DNA from: Cupriavidus sp. D39
GTDB lineage: Bacteria; Pseudomonadota; Gammaproteobacteria; Burkholderiales; Burkholderiaceae
Assembly: GCF_026627925.1 (NCBI RefSeq)
Contig: NZ_JAPNLE010000009.1
Location: 2,418,001 to 2,482,000, forward strand
DNA length: 64,000 nucleotides
Reading direction: 5' to 3'
Under the pieces are notes generated by a model. That model saw only the letters and a program-made list of their open reading frames with translations. It did no database searches and was not told the DNA's origin. A program made the position numbers and the translations under genes. This document shows, piece after piece, positions 1-7,835 of the stretch (its first letter is position 1; the number at the start of each line of letters is the position of its first letter).

Positions 1-139
1 CGACTTGTAAGACGATGAGCGCATGATGCGGATTGTGGGAGAGAGCTGCCTGGTCCGTTCCCCCGCGGACCGTCTGGCGACGAAGCGCGCCGCTGGCTTG
101 CGCGGCAAGAAGCAGCGGGAGGGCGGCGCACTCTCGTTC

Positions 140-340
140 AGGCCGGTATCCGGGCTGGCGACACCAGTCCGACCGCCTTCCCGAACCTTGCGGTTCAGTG
201 GCTGAGTGGTCGGCCTTGCGATCTTGCGATCGCGGTCGCTTACCGTTGCGGGGGCAGCACAGGTTGGCACGGCCCTGCCCTGGCGGCGACGGCTGGCTCC
301 CTGTTTCCCGTTGAACTGCAACCCTGTAGTGAATAGGATT
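140..340 (-). ncRNA. Cobalamin (B12) riboswitch
   Basis: Read on the minus strand, this stretch has the ordered conserved blocks of the cobalamin riboswitch. From the 5' end these are an ACGGGAA block near 300-315, CCCCGCAACGGTAAGCG near 238-256, GCCACTG at 202-196, GGGAAGGCGGTCGGA at about 184-168, and a B12 box AGCCCGGATACCGGCCT at 156-140. Such elements repress B12 uptake or synthesis genes when adenosylcobalamin is present. The controlled gene must lie to the left, starting near or beyond the window edge. A minus-strand ATG at 24-22 opens a frame that runs out of the window, but too little is visible to name it. The element is antisense to the upstream region of zapB. Confidence 0.9.
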
Positions 341-564
341 ACGAGCACCTGGAACGTGCGCGAGTGTAGGCAGTTTCAAGCCCAGCGTCAATGGCGCGGA
401 AAAAACGCAGGAAAGCGCCTGAAAACAGGCATAAAGCCGGCGCCACGGATGCCGTTAAGCGACGATGCATGCAACTTCGGCGCGCAGGCCCGGTCACACA
501 CGTCTGCGTTCGCCGTCCGCACGATAGCGCTTGGGCTAAAATCCCAAAACCCGAGACCCTAGAT

Positions 565-894
565 ATGACAGGCTCTATGCTCACCGAACTCGAACAACTC
601 GCCGCCAAGATCGGGCGTGTGCTGCACCATGCCGATACCCTGGCGGCGGAGAACCAGCGCCTGCGGGAGGAGATCGAACGCCTGCAGGCCGAGGCCAGCC
701 AGCTGCGCGGCGACCGCGAAGCCATGGCCGCCGACCGCGAGCTGCTCAATATCAAGATCGAGGAAGCGCAGCTGCGCATCCAGTCGATCCTGGACAAGCT
801 GCCCACCGCCAGCGACGCCCGCCAGCTCGACCTGCTGGGCGAAGGCGAGGCCGCCAGCCGCGCCGAACAAAAGGCACCTGGAGAAAACGCATGA
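565..894 (+). CDS. ZapB-like coiled-coil cell-division protein
   Basis: A protein of about 109 residues, almost entirely heptad-rich coiled coil (LEQLAAKIGRVLHHADTLAA, then repeated leucines spaced by charged residues). It resembles the short ZapB/DUF904-type (TIGR02449) proteins encoded immediately before zapA in betaproteobacteria. ZapB-type proteins bridge the FtsZ ring to the nucleoid through ZapA. I chose ATG 565 because the in-frame extension back to 391 is basic, low-complexity and not coiled coil; ATG 577 is an alternative start. Its stop overlaps the zapA start (ATGA at 891-894), so the two are translationally coupled. The family is clear, while the exact role is inferred from the neighbour. 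Confidence 0.8.
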   Translation: MTGSMLTELEQLAAKIGRVLHHADTLAAENQRLREEIERLQAEASQLRGDREAMAADRELLNIKIEEAQLRIQSILDKLPTASDARQLDLLGEGEAASRAEQKAPGENA

Positions 895-1232
895 GCAATA
901 AGCAAGTCGAAGTGAACATTGCCGGCCAGTCCTACCGGTTCGCCATTGCCCCCGACAACGAGGCCGCGCTGCTGGAAGCCGTGGCACTGGTAGACGACCA
1001 GATGACCCGGCTCAAGGGCGGGGTATCCGCCAAGGGCTTGGAACGCGTTGCCGTGATGGCCGCCATCAGCATCGCCTCGGACCTGCTCTCGCTCAAGCGC
1101 AAGCAGCAGGAGGACGGCGCGATTCCCGTTGATGCCGTGCGTGCACGCATTCGCGAGCTGAACGAACGCGCGGACGAAGCCCTGCGCCAATACGCGCATG
1201 TGGGCACCAATTCGCCCGTACCGCGCAGCTGA
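891..1232 (+). CDS. zapA: Cell division protein ZapA
   Basis: A 113-residue protein matching ZapA throughout: an N-terminal beta-rich part (VEVNIAGQSYRFAIAPDNEA) followed by a long helical dimerisation region with the VAVMAAISIASDLL segment. ZapA binds FtsZ directly and bundles protofilaments at the division septum. The length is normal for the family. It overlaps zapB by four bases and is followed by 6S RNA, the zapA-ssrS order found widely in proteobacteria. Confidence 0.93.
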   Translation: MSNKQVEVNIAGQSYRFAIAPDNEAALLEAVALVDDQMTRLKGGVSAKGLERVAVMAAISIASDLLSLKRKQQEDGAIPVDAVRARIRELNERADEALRQYAHVGTNSPVPRS

Positions 1233-1480
1233 ACGCTTAGCCTCTCGCCGGCGGTGTACCGCACGGCACAGTCGCGCAGCGCCATGGTAGCGATATCGGC
1301 TCGATGTGCCCCACATGCCGCGCGCGTCAGCAAAATGTAACGATACGCAAAGACGGGCTTGGTATGGAAAGCCTCGCGGTGTATAGTGGAGCCAAGCCGC
1401 ACCAAGCCACATAGTTGCGGTACCTTAGGTCGGGTTATCGCGCCTGACCGCCGTTTTCATCCCATCCAAGTTAGAAACGG

Positions 1481-1541
1481 CAAACGTCTGACAGCCTTGC
1501 CAAAGCAGCATGTTTGGCAGTGCAAAAGAGTCAGACGTTTG
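1481..1541 (+). repeat. Large imperfect hairpin between zapA and 6S RNA
   Basis: A perfect 12-base inverted repeat, CAAACGTCTGAC (1481-1492) and GTCAGACGTTTG (1530-1541), encloses a second inverted pair, GCCAAA and TTTGGC. It lies 249 bases after the zapA stop and 8 bases before the predicted 6S RNA 5' end. It has no T-tract, so it is not a standard terminator. It could be the operator/promoter region of the 6S gene or a processed leader. The rest of 1233-1548 shows nothing else I can name. Confidence 0.6.
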
Positions 1542-1548
1542 ACAGTTT

Positions 1549-1750
1549 CCCTGCCTGGTTCGTCAGGATCATATTCCTTGAACCGATAAGCATTTGTTGG
1601 TGCGGGATTATGCCGTGTGGGCGAGCGCGTCGCTTGATTCATAGTTTCAGTTTGGACTCCCTGAATCAGTGATGTACCCGAAATGCGGCTTCCGCAGCCA
1701 CTCTGAACCTCACTTGGGTTCAGGATGCCGATCCAGCGGCCGAGGCGGGG
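1549..1750 (+). ncRNA. ssrS: 6S RNA
   Basis: Position directly after zapA matches the conserved 6S locus. CCCTGCCT at 1549-1556 pairs perfectly (one G-U) with AGGCGGGG at 1743-1750, giving the terminal closing stem of a 202-nucleotide RNA. The 3' half carries the hairpin CTGAACC (1703-1709)/GGTTCAG (1717-1723) followed by a GCCGATCCAGCGGC-type segment, the arrangement seen next to the central bubble in known 6S RNAs. 6S RNA mimics an open promoter and sequesters sigma-70 RNA polymerase in stationary phase. A strong terminator follows. The ends are set by the stem, not mapped. Confidence 0.82.
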
Positions 1751-1758
1751 ACCCCTCT

Positions 1759-1789
1759 AAAGGCGGTGGTTATTCGACCACCGCCTTTT
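1759..1789 (+). terminator. Rho-independent terminator of 6S RNA
   Basis: Perfect 12-base stem AAAGGCGGTGGT (1759-1770)/ACCACCGCCTTT (1777-1788) with a TATTCG loop and a T-rich 3' flank. It lies directly after the predicted 3' end of 6S RNA. Confidence 0.9.
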
Positions 1790-1936
1790 CCTTTTGTGGC
1801 GCGCATTCGCGCGTCACCTCCGCAGCGCCCCCTTCCGTTTTTCCTCCACGGCCCACATCCGTCAGACGGTTTTCTTTTGGCCGTGCTTGCTGCACCATAT
1901 CGCTGTCGCCAACGTCACGCCCGCCCCTGCCCGCCC

Positions 1937-2431
1937 ATGAGCCGATCCACGCAAGCCAATGCCGCCGCGCGCGCCCGCCAGTACTGGCTGATGAAGTCGG
2001 AACCCGACGAGGCCAGCATCGATATGCTGGCCGAGCGCGGCACCTTGCCATGGACCGGCGTGCGCAACTACCAGGCCCGCAACTTCATGCGCGACGGCAT
2101 GCGCATCGGCGATGGCGTGCTGTTTTATCACTCCTCCTGCCCGCAACCCGGCATTGCCGGCCTGGCCGAGGTCAGCTCGCAGCCCTACCCCGATCCCACC
2201 CAGTTCGACCCCAAGAGCGATTACTACGACGCTGCCGCCAAGCCAGATGCGCCGCGCTGGATGCTGGTTGACGTGCGCTTTGTCGGCAAGGGCCCGCTGA
2301 TCTCGCTGGCCGACCTGCGCGCGCACGAGGAACTGGCCGACATGGTCGTGCTACGCCGCGGCAACCGGCTGTCGATCACGCCGGTGACCCCGGCCGAATG
2401 GCGTTTCATCACCACGCGGCTGATGCGATAG
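1937..2431 (+). CDS. EVE domain-containing protein
   Basis: A 164-residue single-domain EVE (PUA-like) protein. It shows the diagnostic start YWLMKSEPDEASID, then WTGVRNYQARNFMRDGMRIGDGVLFYHSSC, GIAGLAEVSS and YYDAAAKPDAPRWMLVDVRF. EVE domains fold like PUA/YTH domains and bind modified bases; the bacterial single-domain versions lack a settled physiological role. ATG 1937 was chosen because upstream in-frame sequence is untranslated-looking and overlaps the 6S terminator. It sits alone between 6S RNA and a TauE-type permease, a common location in this bacterial group. Confidence 0.9.
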   Translation: MSRSTQANAAARARQYWLMKSEPDEASIDMLAERGTLPWTGVRNYQARNFMRDGMRIGDGVLFYHSSCPQPGIAGLAEVSSQPYPDPTQFDPKSDYYDAAAKPDAPRWMLVDVRFVGKGPLISLADLRAHEELADMVVLRRGNRLSITPVTPAEWRFITTRLMR

Positions 2432-2515
2432 CCAGGCACCGACGGCCACATCAGCGGCATGACACAATGGCTGCCGACTACATAACTACAACACCAACAA
2501 GGTCGATTCCGCTTC

Positions 2516-3328
2516 ATGAGCTTTTCCCTGATTCCCGGGCTGTTGATGCTCGGCGCCTTTACCGGCTTCTGCGCCGGCTTGCTTGGCGTGGGCGGCGGCA
2601 TGCTGATGGTGCCCTTCCTCACGCTGCTGTTCACCGCCCTGGCCTTCCCCCAGGAGGCCATCGTCCATATGGCCATCGCCACCTCCATGGCGACCATCCT
2701 GTTTACTTCGCTGTCGTCGGTACGCGCCCACCACAAGCGCGGCATGGTGCGCTGGAAGCTGGTATTCGCGCTGGCGCCCGGCATCCTGATCGGCGGCATG
2801 ATCGGCGGCGGCAAGGTCTTCGCGGCGCTCAAGACCAGCTGGCTGTCCCTGCTGTTCGCCATATTCGTCGGCTTTTCGGCATGGCAGATGCTGCGTAACC
2901 GCAAGCCCGCCCCGCACCGGCAACTCCCGGGCACGCCGGGCATGCTGGGCGCGGGCGGCGTGATCGGCTTCCTGTCCAGCCTGGTGGGCGCCGGCGGCGG
3001 CTTTGTCTCGGTGCCGTTCATGACCTGGTGCAATGTGCCCATCCACAACGCCGTGGCCACCTCGGCCGCGCTGGGGTTTCCCATCGCGGTAGCGAGCGTG
3101 ATCGGCTATGTATGGAGCGGGCTGGGCCAGACCGGGCTGCCGGCCGGCTCGCTCGGCTACATCTACCTGCCGGCGCTGGCGGTGATCGCGCTGGCCAGCG
3201 TGCTGACCGCGCCGCTGGGCGCGCGCACCGCGCACCGCATGGATGTCGGGCAGTTGAAGAAGGTCTTCGCCTGCCTGCTGTTCAGCCTGTCGGCCTATAT
3301 GCTGTGGAAGGCCTGGCACGCGTTCTGA
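2516..3328 (+). CDS. TauE/SafE family membrane transporter
   Basis: A 270-residue integral membrane protein with about eight hydrophobic segments. The two TauE/SafE repeats are visible as AGLLGVGGGMLMVPFLTLLF (near residues 20-40) and SSLVGAGGGFVSVPFMTW (near 150-170). Family members are proposed exporters of sulfite, sulfoacetate or related organic anions. The substrate cannot be told here: this copy is far from the sulfate assimilation genes, unlike the paralogue at 29,304-30,077. It begins 84 bases after the EVE gene and may be co-transcribed with it. Confidence 0.85.
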   Translation: MSFSLIPGLLMLGAFTGFCAGLLGVGGGMLMVPFLTLLFTALAFPQEAIVHMAIATSMATILFTSLSSVRAHHKRGMVRWKLVFALAPGILIGGMIGGGKVFAALKTSWLSLLFAIFVGFSAWQMLRNRKPAPHRQLPGTPGMLGAGGVIGFLSSLVGAGGGFVSVPFMTWCNVPIHNAVATSAALGFPIAVASVIGYVWSGLGQTGLPAGSLGYIYLPALAVIALASVLTAPLGARTAHRMDVGQLKKVFACLLFSLSAYMLWKAWHAF

Positions 3329-3437
3329 AGGACCACGGCATCCGAAGATACAAGTAGATACAAGGTCGCACGCCACGTAGCGGAACGATCACCTGGGGAG
3401 CGCGTCTGATACCCATCGTCTTGAAAGGGAAAATGCA

Positions 3438-4139
3438 ATGAAACATCTGCTTGCCGCCACGCTGCTCGGTACCACCGCCATGGTTGCCTCCGCCCAGGGC
3501 GGTGGCCCGACCCACGACCCGGCCCCTGCCGGCGTGCTGTCGCTGTCCGCCCAGGCCGCCACCGAAGTGCCGACCGACGTGGTCCACCTGACGCTCGCAG
3601 CCGAGCAGGAAGGCGCGGAACCGGGCGCGATCTCCTCGGCGCTGTCGGCCAAGACGGCAGATGTGATTGCACAGGCCAAGCGTACCAATGGCGTGCAGGC
3701 GCAATCGGGCGGCTTCACCATCTATCCGTCCAACGACAAGAACGGGCGCATCAGCACCTGGCGCGGCCGCGCCGAGGTGATTCTGGAATCGCGCGATTTC
3801 ACGGCCGTGTCCAAGCTCGCGGGCCAGCTCGCCAGCCAGATGCAGGTGCAGAACATCAGCTTCTCGCTCTCGCGCGAAGCCCGCCTGGCCGCCGAGGCCA
3901 AGCTGACCGAACAGGCCGTGGCGTCGTTCCGCGACAAGGCGCAGGCCACCACCAAGCTGTTCGGCTACGGCAGCTACACCATCCGTGAAGTGCAGGTGGG
4001 CGAGGTGGGCGCAGTGCAGCCGATGCCGCGCATGTATGCGGCCAAGGCCATGATGGCCGATTCCGCGCCGGTGCCGGTCGAGGGCGGCAAGGCCCAGGTC
4101 ACCGTGACGGTGAACGGCTCGGTGCAGATGCTCAAGTAA
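3438..4139 (+). CDS. SIMPL domain (DUF541) periplasmic protein
   Basis: A 233-residue protein with a Sec signal peptide (MKHLLAATLLGTTAMVASAQ) followed by one SIMPL/DUF541 domain, recognisable from LSLSAQAATEVPTDVVHLTL, the GVQAQSGGFTIYP segment and SWRGRAEVILES-type strands. SIMPL proteins are periplasmic or outer-membrane-associated; E. coli YggE is linked to oxidative-stress tolerance, but no catalytic function is established. GAAAGGGAA upstream of ATG 3438 is a plausible ribosome-binding site. A strong terminator follows, so the gene is probably monocistronic. Confidence 0.85.
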   Translation: MKHLLAATLLGTTAMVASAQGGGPTHDPAPAGVLSLSAQAATEVPTDVVHLTLAAEQEGAEPGAISSALSAKTADVIAQAKRTNGVQAQSGGFTIYPSNDKNGRISTWRGRAEVILESRDFTAVSKLAGQLASQMQVQNISFSLSREARLAAEAKLTEQAVASFRDKAQATTKLFGYGSYTIREVQVGEVGAVQPMPRMYAAKAMMADSAPVPVEGGKAQVTVTVNGSVQMLK

Positions 4140-4187
4140 GCGCTGTCCAAAGCCACAGGCATAAAGACACCAGGCACAAGGCACAGA

Positions 4188-4223
4188 ACAAGGCCCCTGT
4201 CGCGCAAGCGGCAGGGGCCTTGT
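4188..4223. terminator. Terminator between SIMPL gene and matB
   Basis: ACAAGGCCCCTG (4188-4199) pairs with CAGGGGCCTTGT (4212-4223), with a CGC/GCG inner stem and GCAA loop, followed by CTTTG. It separates convergent genes and probably works for the plus-strand SIMPL gene and possibly for matB. Confidence 0.8.
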
Positions 4224-4257
4224 CTTTGATGCATAAGCCATCGAGGAGCGGCGGTGC

Positions 4258-5811
4258 TTACAGCTCCCCGAACTGCTGGCGCAGCACGTTCTTCTGCACC
4301 TTGCCCATGGTGTTGCGCGGCAGCTCATCGACCAGGTGCACGCGCTTGGGCACCTTGAAATTGGCGATGCGGCCCTTGAGCCCGCCGATCAGGCCCAGCG
4401 CGTCGAGCGAGGCGCCGGGCTTGCCGACCACCACCGCCACCACGGCCTCGCCGAAATCGGCATGCGGCACGCCGATCACGGCGCTTTCCGCCACGCCCGG
4501 CATCTCGTCGATAAAGCTCTCGATCTCCTTCGGGTAGACGTTGTAGCCACCGGAGATGATCAGGTCCTTGCTGCGGCCAACGATGGTCAGGTAGTCGTCG
4601 GGCACCTTGCGCTCGCCGGCCTGGCTGACGATGGCGCCGCCAAAGCGGCCTACGTCGCCGGTCTTGAACCAGCCGTCGGCGGTGAACTCCTCCTGCGTCT
4701 TCTCCGGCATGCGCCAGTAACCCTTGAACACGTTCGGGCCGCGCACTTTCACATTGCCGATCTCGCCGGCCGCGCAAGGCTTGCCGTCGCCATCCACCAC
4801 GCGCACCGACACACCCGGCAGCGCCTTGCCGACGGTGCCGCCGATACGCTCGCCGTCCTGCGCTTCGTACGGGTTGGAGACCAGCATCACGGTCTCGCTC
4901 ATGCCGTAGCGCTCCAGGATGGTGTGCCCGGTGCGCTCGCGGAACGCATCGAAGGTTTCCATTAGCAGCGGCGCGGAGCCGGACACGAACAGGCGCATGC
5001 GGCGGCAGGTGTCGTCATCAAAGCGCGGCTCCTGCACCATGCGCACGTAATACGTGGGCACGCCCATCATCACGGTGCAACGCGGCAGGAATTTCAGGAT
5101 CTGCGCCATGTCGAGCTTGGGCGCCCAGATCATCTTGGCGCCGGCCAGCAGCGCCCCGTGCGACGCCACGAACAAGCCATGCACGTGGAAGATCGGCAGC
5201 ATGTGCAGCAGCACGTCATCGCTGCGCCAGCCCCAGTATGCATGCAGCGTCTTGGCGTTGGACGCCAGGTTGCCGTGCGTGAGCATGGCGCCCTTGCTGC
5301 GCCCCGTGGTGCCCGAGGTGTAGAGGATGGCGGCAAGCTCGTCGGCGCCGCGCGCCACCGTGGTGAAGGCGTCGGGCTGCGCGGCAGCGCGGGACAACAG
5401 CGAGCCGGAGCGGTCGTCGTCCAGCGTGAAGACGTGCTTGGTGCCGTGGCGGAACGCTACCTTGGAGACCCAGCCGAAGTTGGCGCTGCTGCACACCACC
5501 ACCGCCGGCTCCGCGTTGCCCACGAAGTAGTCGATCTCGGCTTCCTGGTAGGCGGTATTGAGCGGCAGGTAGATGTAGCCGGCACGCAGCGTGGCGAGGT
5601 ACAGGAACAGCGCCTCGGGCGATTTTTCCACCTGCACCGCCACGCGCGCGCTTTCGGGCAGCTTGAGCGCGGCCAGCAGGTTGGCCATCTTGGCGGTGGC
5701 GCGGTCGAGGTCGTCCCAACTGTAGTAGAGGCCGTCGTGGGTTTCAATGCAGCAGGCACTGCGGTCCGCCGGGAAGCGGGATTCGAAGAGGGCGAACAGG
5801 TTGGCGTTCAT
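4258..5811 (-). CDS. matB: Malonyl-CoA synthetase MatB
   Basis: A 517-residue member of the ANL (acyl-CoA synthetase) superfamily. It shows the AMP-binding loop YTSGTTGRSKGAMLTHGN, the LERYGMSET motif, TGDVG and the C-terminal catalytic lysine region PRNTMGKVQK. The opening MNANLFALFESRF is typical of MatB, which makes malonyl-CoA from malonate, CoA and ATP in the cytoplasm. ATG 5811 is preferred over the longer frame from 5853. It is the last gene of a minus-strand cluster encoding malonyl-CoA decarboxylase, a solute receptor and an enoyl-CoA hydratase, which supports malonate as substrate. Confidence 0.92.
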   Translation of the reverse strand: MNANLFALFESRFPADRSACCIETHDGLYYSWDDLDRATAKMANLLAALKLPESARVAVQVEKSPEALFLYLATLRAGYIYLPLNTAYQEAEIDYFVGNAEPAVVVCSSANFGWVSKVAFRHGTKHVFTLDDDRSGSLLSRAAAQPDAFTTVARGADELAAILYTSGTTGRSKGAMLTHGNLASNAKTLHAYWGWRSDDVLLHMLPIFHVHGLFVASHGALLAGAKMIWAPKLDMAQILKFLPRCTVMMGVPTYYVRMVQEPRFDDDTCRRMRLFVSGSAPLLMETFDAFRERTGHTILERYGMSETVMLVSNPYEAQDGERIGGTVGKALPGVSVRVVDGDGKPCAAGEIGNVKVRGPNVFKGYWRMPEKTQEEFTADGWFKTGDVGRFGGAIVSQAGERKVPDDYLTIVGRSKDLIISGGYNVYPKEIESFIDEMPGVAESAVIGVPHADFGEAVVAVVVGKPGASLDALGLIGGLKGRIANFKVPKRVHLVDELPRNTMGKVQKNVLRQQFGEL

Positions 5812-5909
5812 ATTGCGGAAGATAAAAAACGGAATCGGCAATAGCATGGGCAATCCGCATGGGCAATCCGATCGACAGCCGGCAATGATACCTAAAGCTA
5901 CTGCCCGTG

Positions 5910-6691
5910 CTATTGCCCAGTAAAGCGCGGCGGCCGGCGGGCCAGGAATGCGGCCACGCCTTCGGCATGGTCGGCGCTGTCGCCATAGCGGAAGTGCGCG
6001 TCGAGCTCCGCCGCTGTGAGCGGCGCTGGCGCGCTCGCCAGGCGGCGGATGCTCTCCTTGTTGATGCGGGCGGCCAGCGGCGCGCCGGCCACGATGCGCT
6101 TCACGGCCGCGGCGACTTCGTCACCAAGTGGCGCGGCCGGCACCACGCGCGTCAACAGCCCCTTCTCGCGCGCCTCGGCGGCGTCGAACACCCGGCCCTC
6201 CAGCAGGATCTCCAGCGTCACCGCGCGGCCCGCCAGGGCCAGCAGCCCGGTCAGCTCGCCAGGCGCCATGGGAAAGCCGAGCCGGTTGATCGGCACGCCA
6301 AAGCGGCTATCGTCGGCGGCGATGCGCAGGTCGCAATGGCAGGCGATCTCCAGCCCGCCGCCTACGCAAACCCCTTCGATCATGGCCAGCGTGGGATGCA
6401 GGCAGCCCGCGATGGCGGCCAGCGCGGGCGCAATCACCGCTTCGTGGTAACGGCGCAGCGCGGCGGCGTCGCCCCGTTGCTCGGGAAACTCGGCAATGTC
6501 GGCGCCCGCGGCAAGTTGCCATCGGCGCCGCGCAGCACCACGCAGCGCAGCGAGGGATCGTCGGACAGGTCCGCAAAACCCCGCGCCAGCGCGCGCCACA
6601 TCGCCACCGAGATGGCATTGAGCTTGCCCGCGTTGGACAGCGTGACCGTGGCCACGTCACCCTCACGCGCGAACGCCACCGTGCCGCTCAT
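5910..6691 (-). CDS. Enoyl-CoA hydratase/isomerase family protein (frameshifted)
   Basis: A crotonase-fold protein of about 260 residues after correction. The N-terminal part (AREGDVATVTLSNAGKLNAIS, CVVLRGADGN) and the remainder (AAGADIAEF, IEGVCVGGGLEIACHCDLRIA, GVPINRLGFPMAPGE) lie in different frames. One base appears to be missing near 6517. AGADI and GGGLE supply the oxyanion-hole residues of the family. It sits 98 bases before matB and 52 bases after the solute receptor gene. The substrate is not deducible; a role in malonate or short-chain acyl-CoA metabolism is inferred from the operon. Confidence 0.82.
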
Positions 6692-6743
6692 GCCTGCGCT
6701 CCACGCTGATGGGAAACTTCGGGAATCATGTGGCTATCCTCCA

Positions 6744-7729
6744 TCAGTCGATCTTGGCGCCGGACTGCTGCACCACCGTAGCCCAGCGCTTGATCTCGGC
6801 GCGCTGGAACTGTGCGAACTGCTCTTGTGTGAAGGCCGGCGTGTCGGAGCCGTTGGCAATCCAGATCTGTTTCATCTCCGGCGTGTTGAGTGCTTTCTCC
6901 ACCTCGGTGTAAAGCCTGTCGACGATGTCCTTGGGCGTGTTCTTCGGCACCCACATCGCGTACCAGGTGGAAACCTCGTAGTTGGGCACCCCGGCCTCGG
7001 CGGCGGTGGGCACGTTCGGGAACGCAGCCGAGCGCTTGGTCGATGCCACCGCCAGCGCCTTGATGCGGCCGGCGCGGATGTGCTGGGCAGAAGAGCCGAG
7101 CCCATCGAAATCCATGTCCACCTGGCCCGCGATCAGGTCGGACAGCGCAGGGCCCGCCCCTTGTACGGGATATGCGTGATGAAGGTCTTGGTCTGCAGCT
7201 TGAACAGCTCGCCCGCCAGATGGTGGGAGGAGCCGTTGCCGGCCGAGGCGTAGTTCAGCTTGCCGGGATTCTTCTTGGCGTAGTCGATCAGCTCGCCCAG
7301 CGTGTTGGCGGTGACCTTGGCCGGGTTCACCACGATCACCTGCGGCGGCTGCGCGATCACCGTGATGGGGATGAAATCCTTCTCGATGTCGTAGTCGAGC
7401 TTCTTGTAGAACGACGGTGCGATGGCGTGGTGCGCGCCGCCGATGAACACGGTATAGCCGTCCGGCGCGGCCTTGGACGCGATGCTGGCGCCCACGGTGC
7501 CGCCGGCGCCGCCGCGGTTATCGATCACGAACTGCTTGCCGATCTGCTTGGAAAGCTGCGCGGTCAGCGGGCGGGCGAAGGCATCGGTGCCACCGCCGGC
7601 CGGGAACGGCACGATCACGGTGATCGGCTTGGACGGCCAGGTGTCGGCCTGCGCCACGGGGGCTACCGCGCCCAAACCCGCGCCCAGCGCGCAAGCCAGC
7701 CCTGCCAGTTGAAACTGACGACGATTCAT
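6744..7729 (-). CDS. Bug-type tripartite tricarboxylate transporter substrate-binding protein (frameshifted)
   Basis: After correction, a protein of about 328 residues with signal peptide MNRRQFQLAGLACALGAGLG and the Bug/TctC hallmarks WPSKPITVIVPFPAGGGTDA and VIDNRGGAGGTVGA, then GQVDMDFDGLGSSAQHIRAG, PNVPTAAEAGVPNYEVSTWY. Bug proteins are periplasmic receptors for carboxylates. The frame breaks near 7155 in a GGGGCGGG run; one added base restores YKG-AGPALSDLIAGQVD. No TctA/TctB membrane partner is encoded in the window, so this is an orphan receptor. Its place between matA and matB suggests it binds malonate or a related acid. Confidence 0.88.
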
Positions 7730-7835
7730 GACTCTGTCTCCTCTCTCTCTGTTCTGCTGCGGAAAGTCAAAATGAAGAACGGCTGGCATGGCCCGGAGAA
7801 CGCGGCCCGCGGCCTTGTCTTTTACCTGACCAGGG

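Noticed and set aside
391..564. N-terminal extension of the ZapB-like protein
   Set aside because: The extension is basic and low-complexity and lies just downstream of the antisense cobalamin riboswitch. The family is short and starts at the coiled coil.
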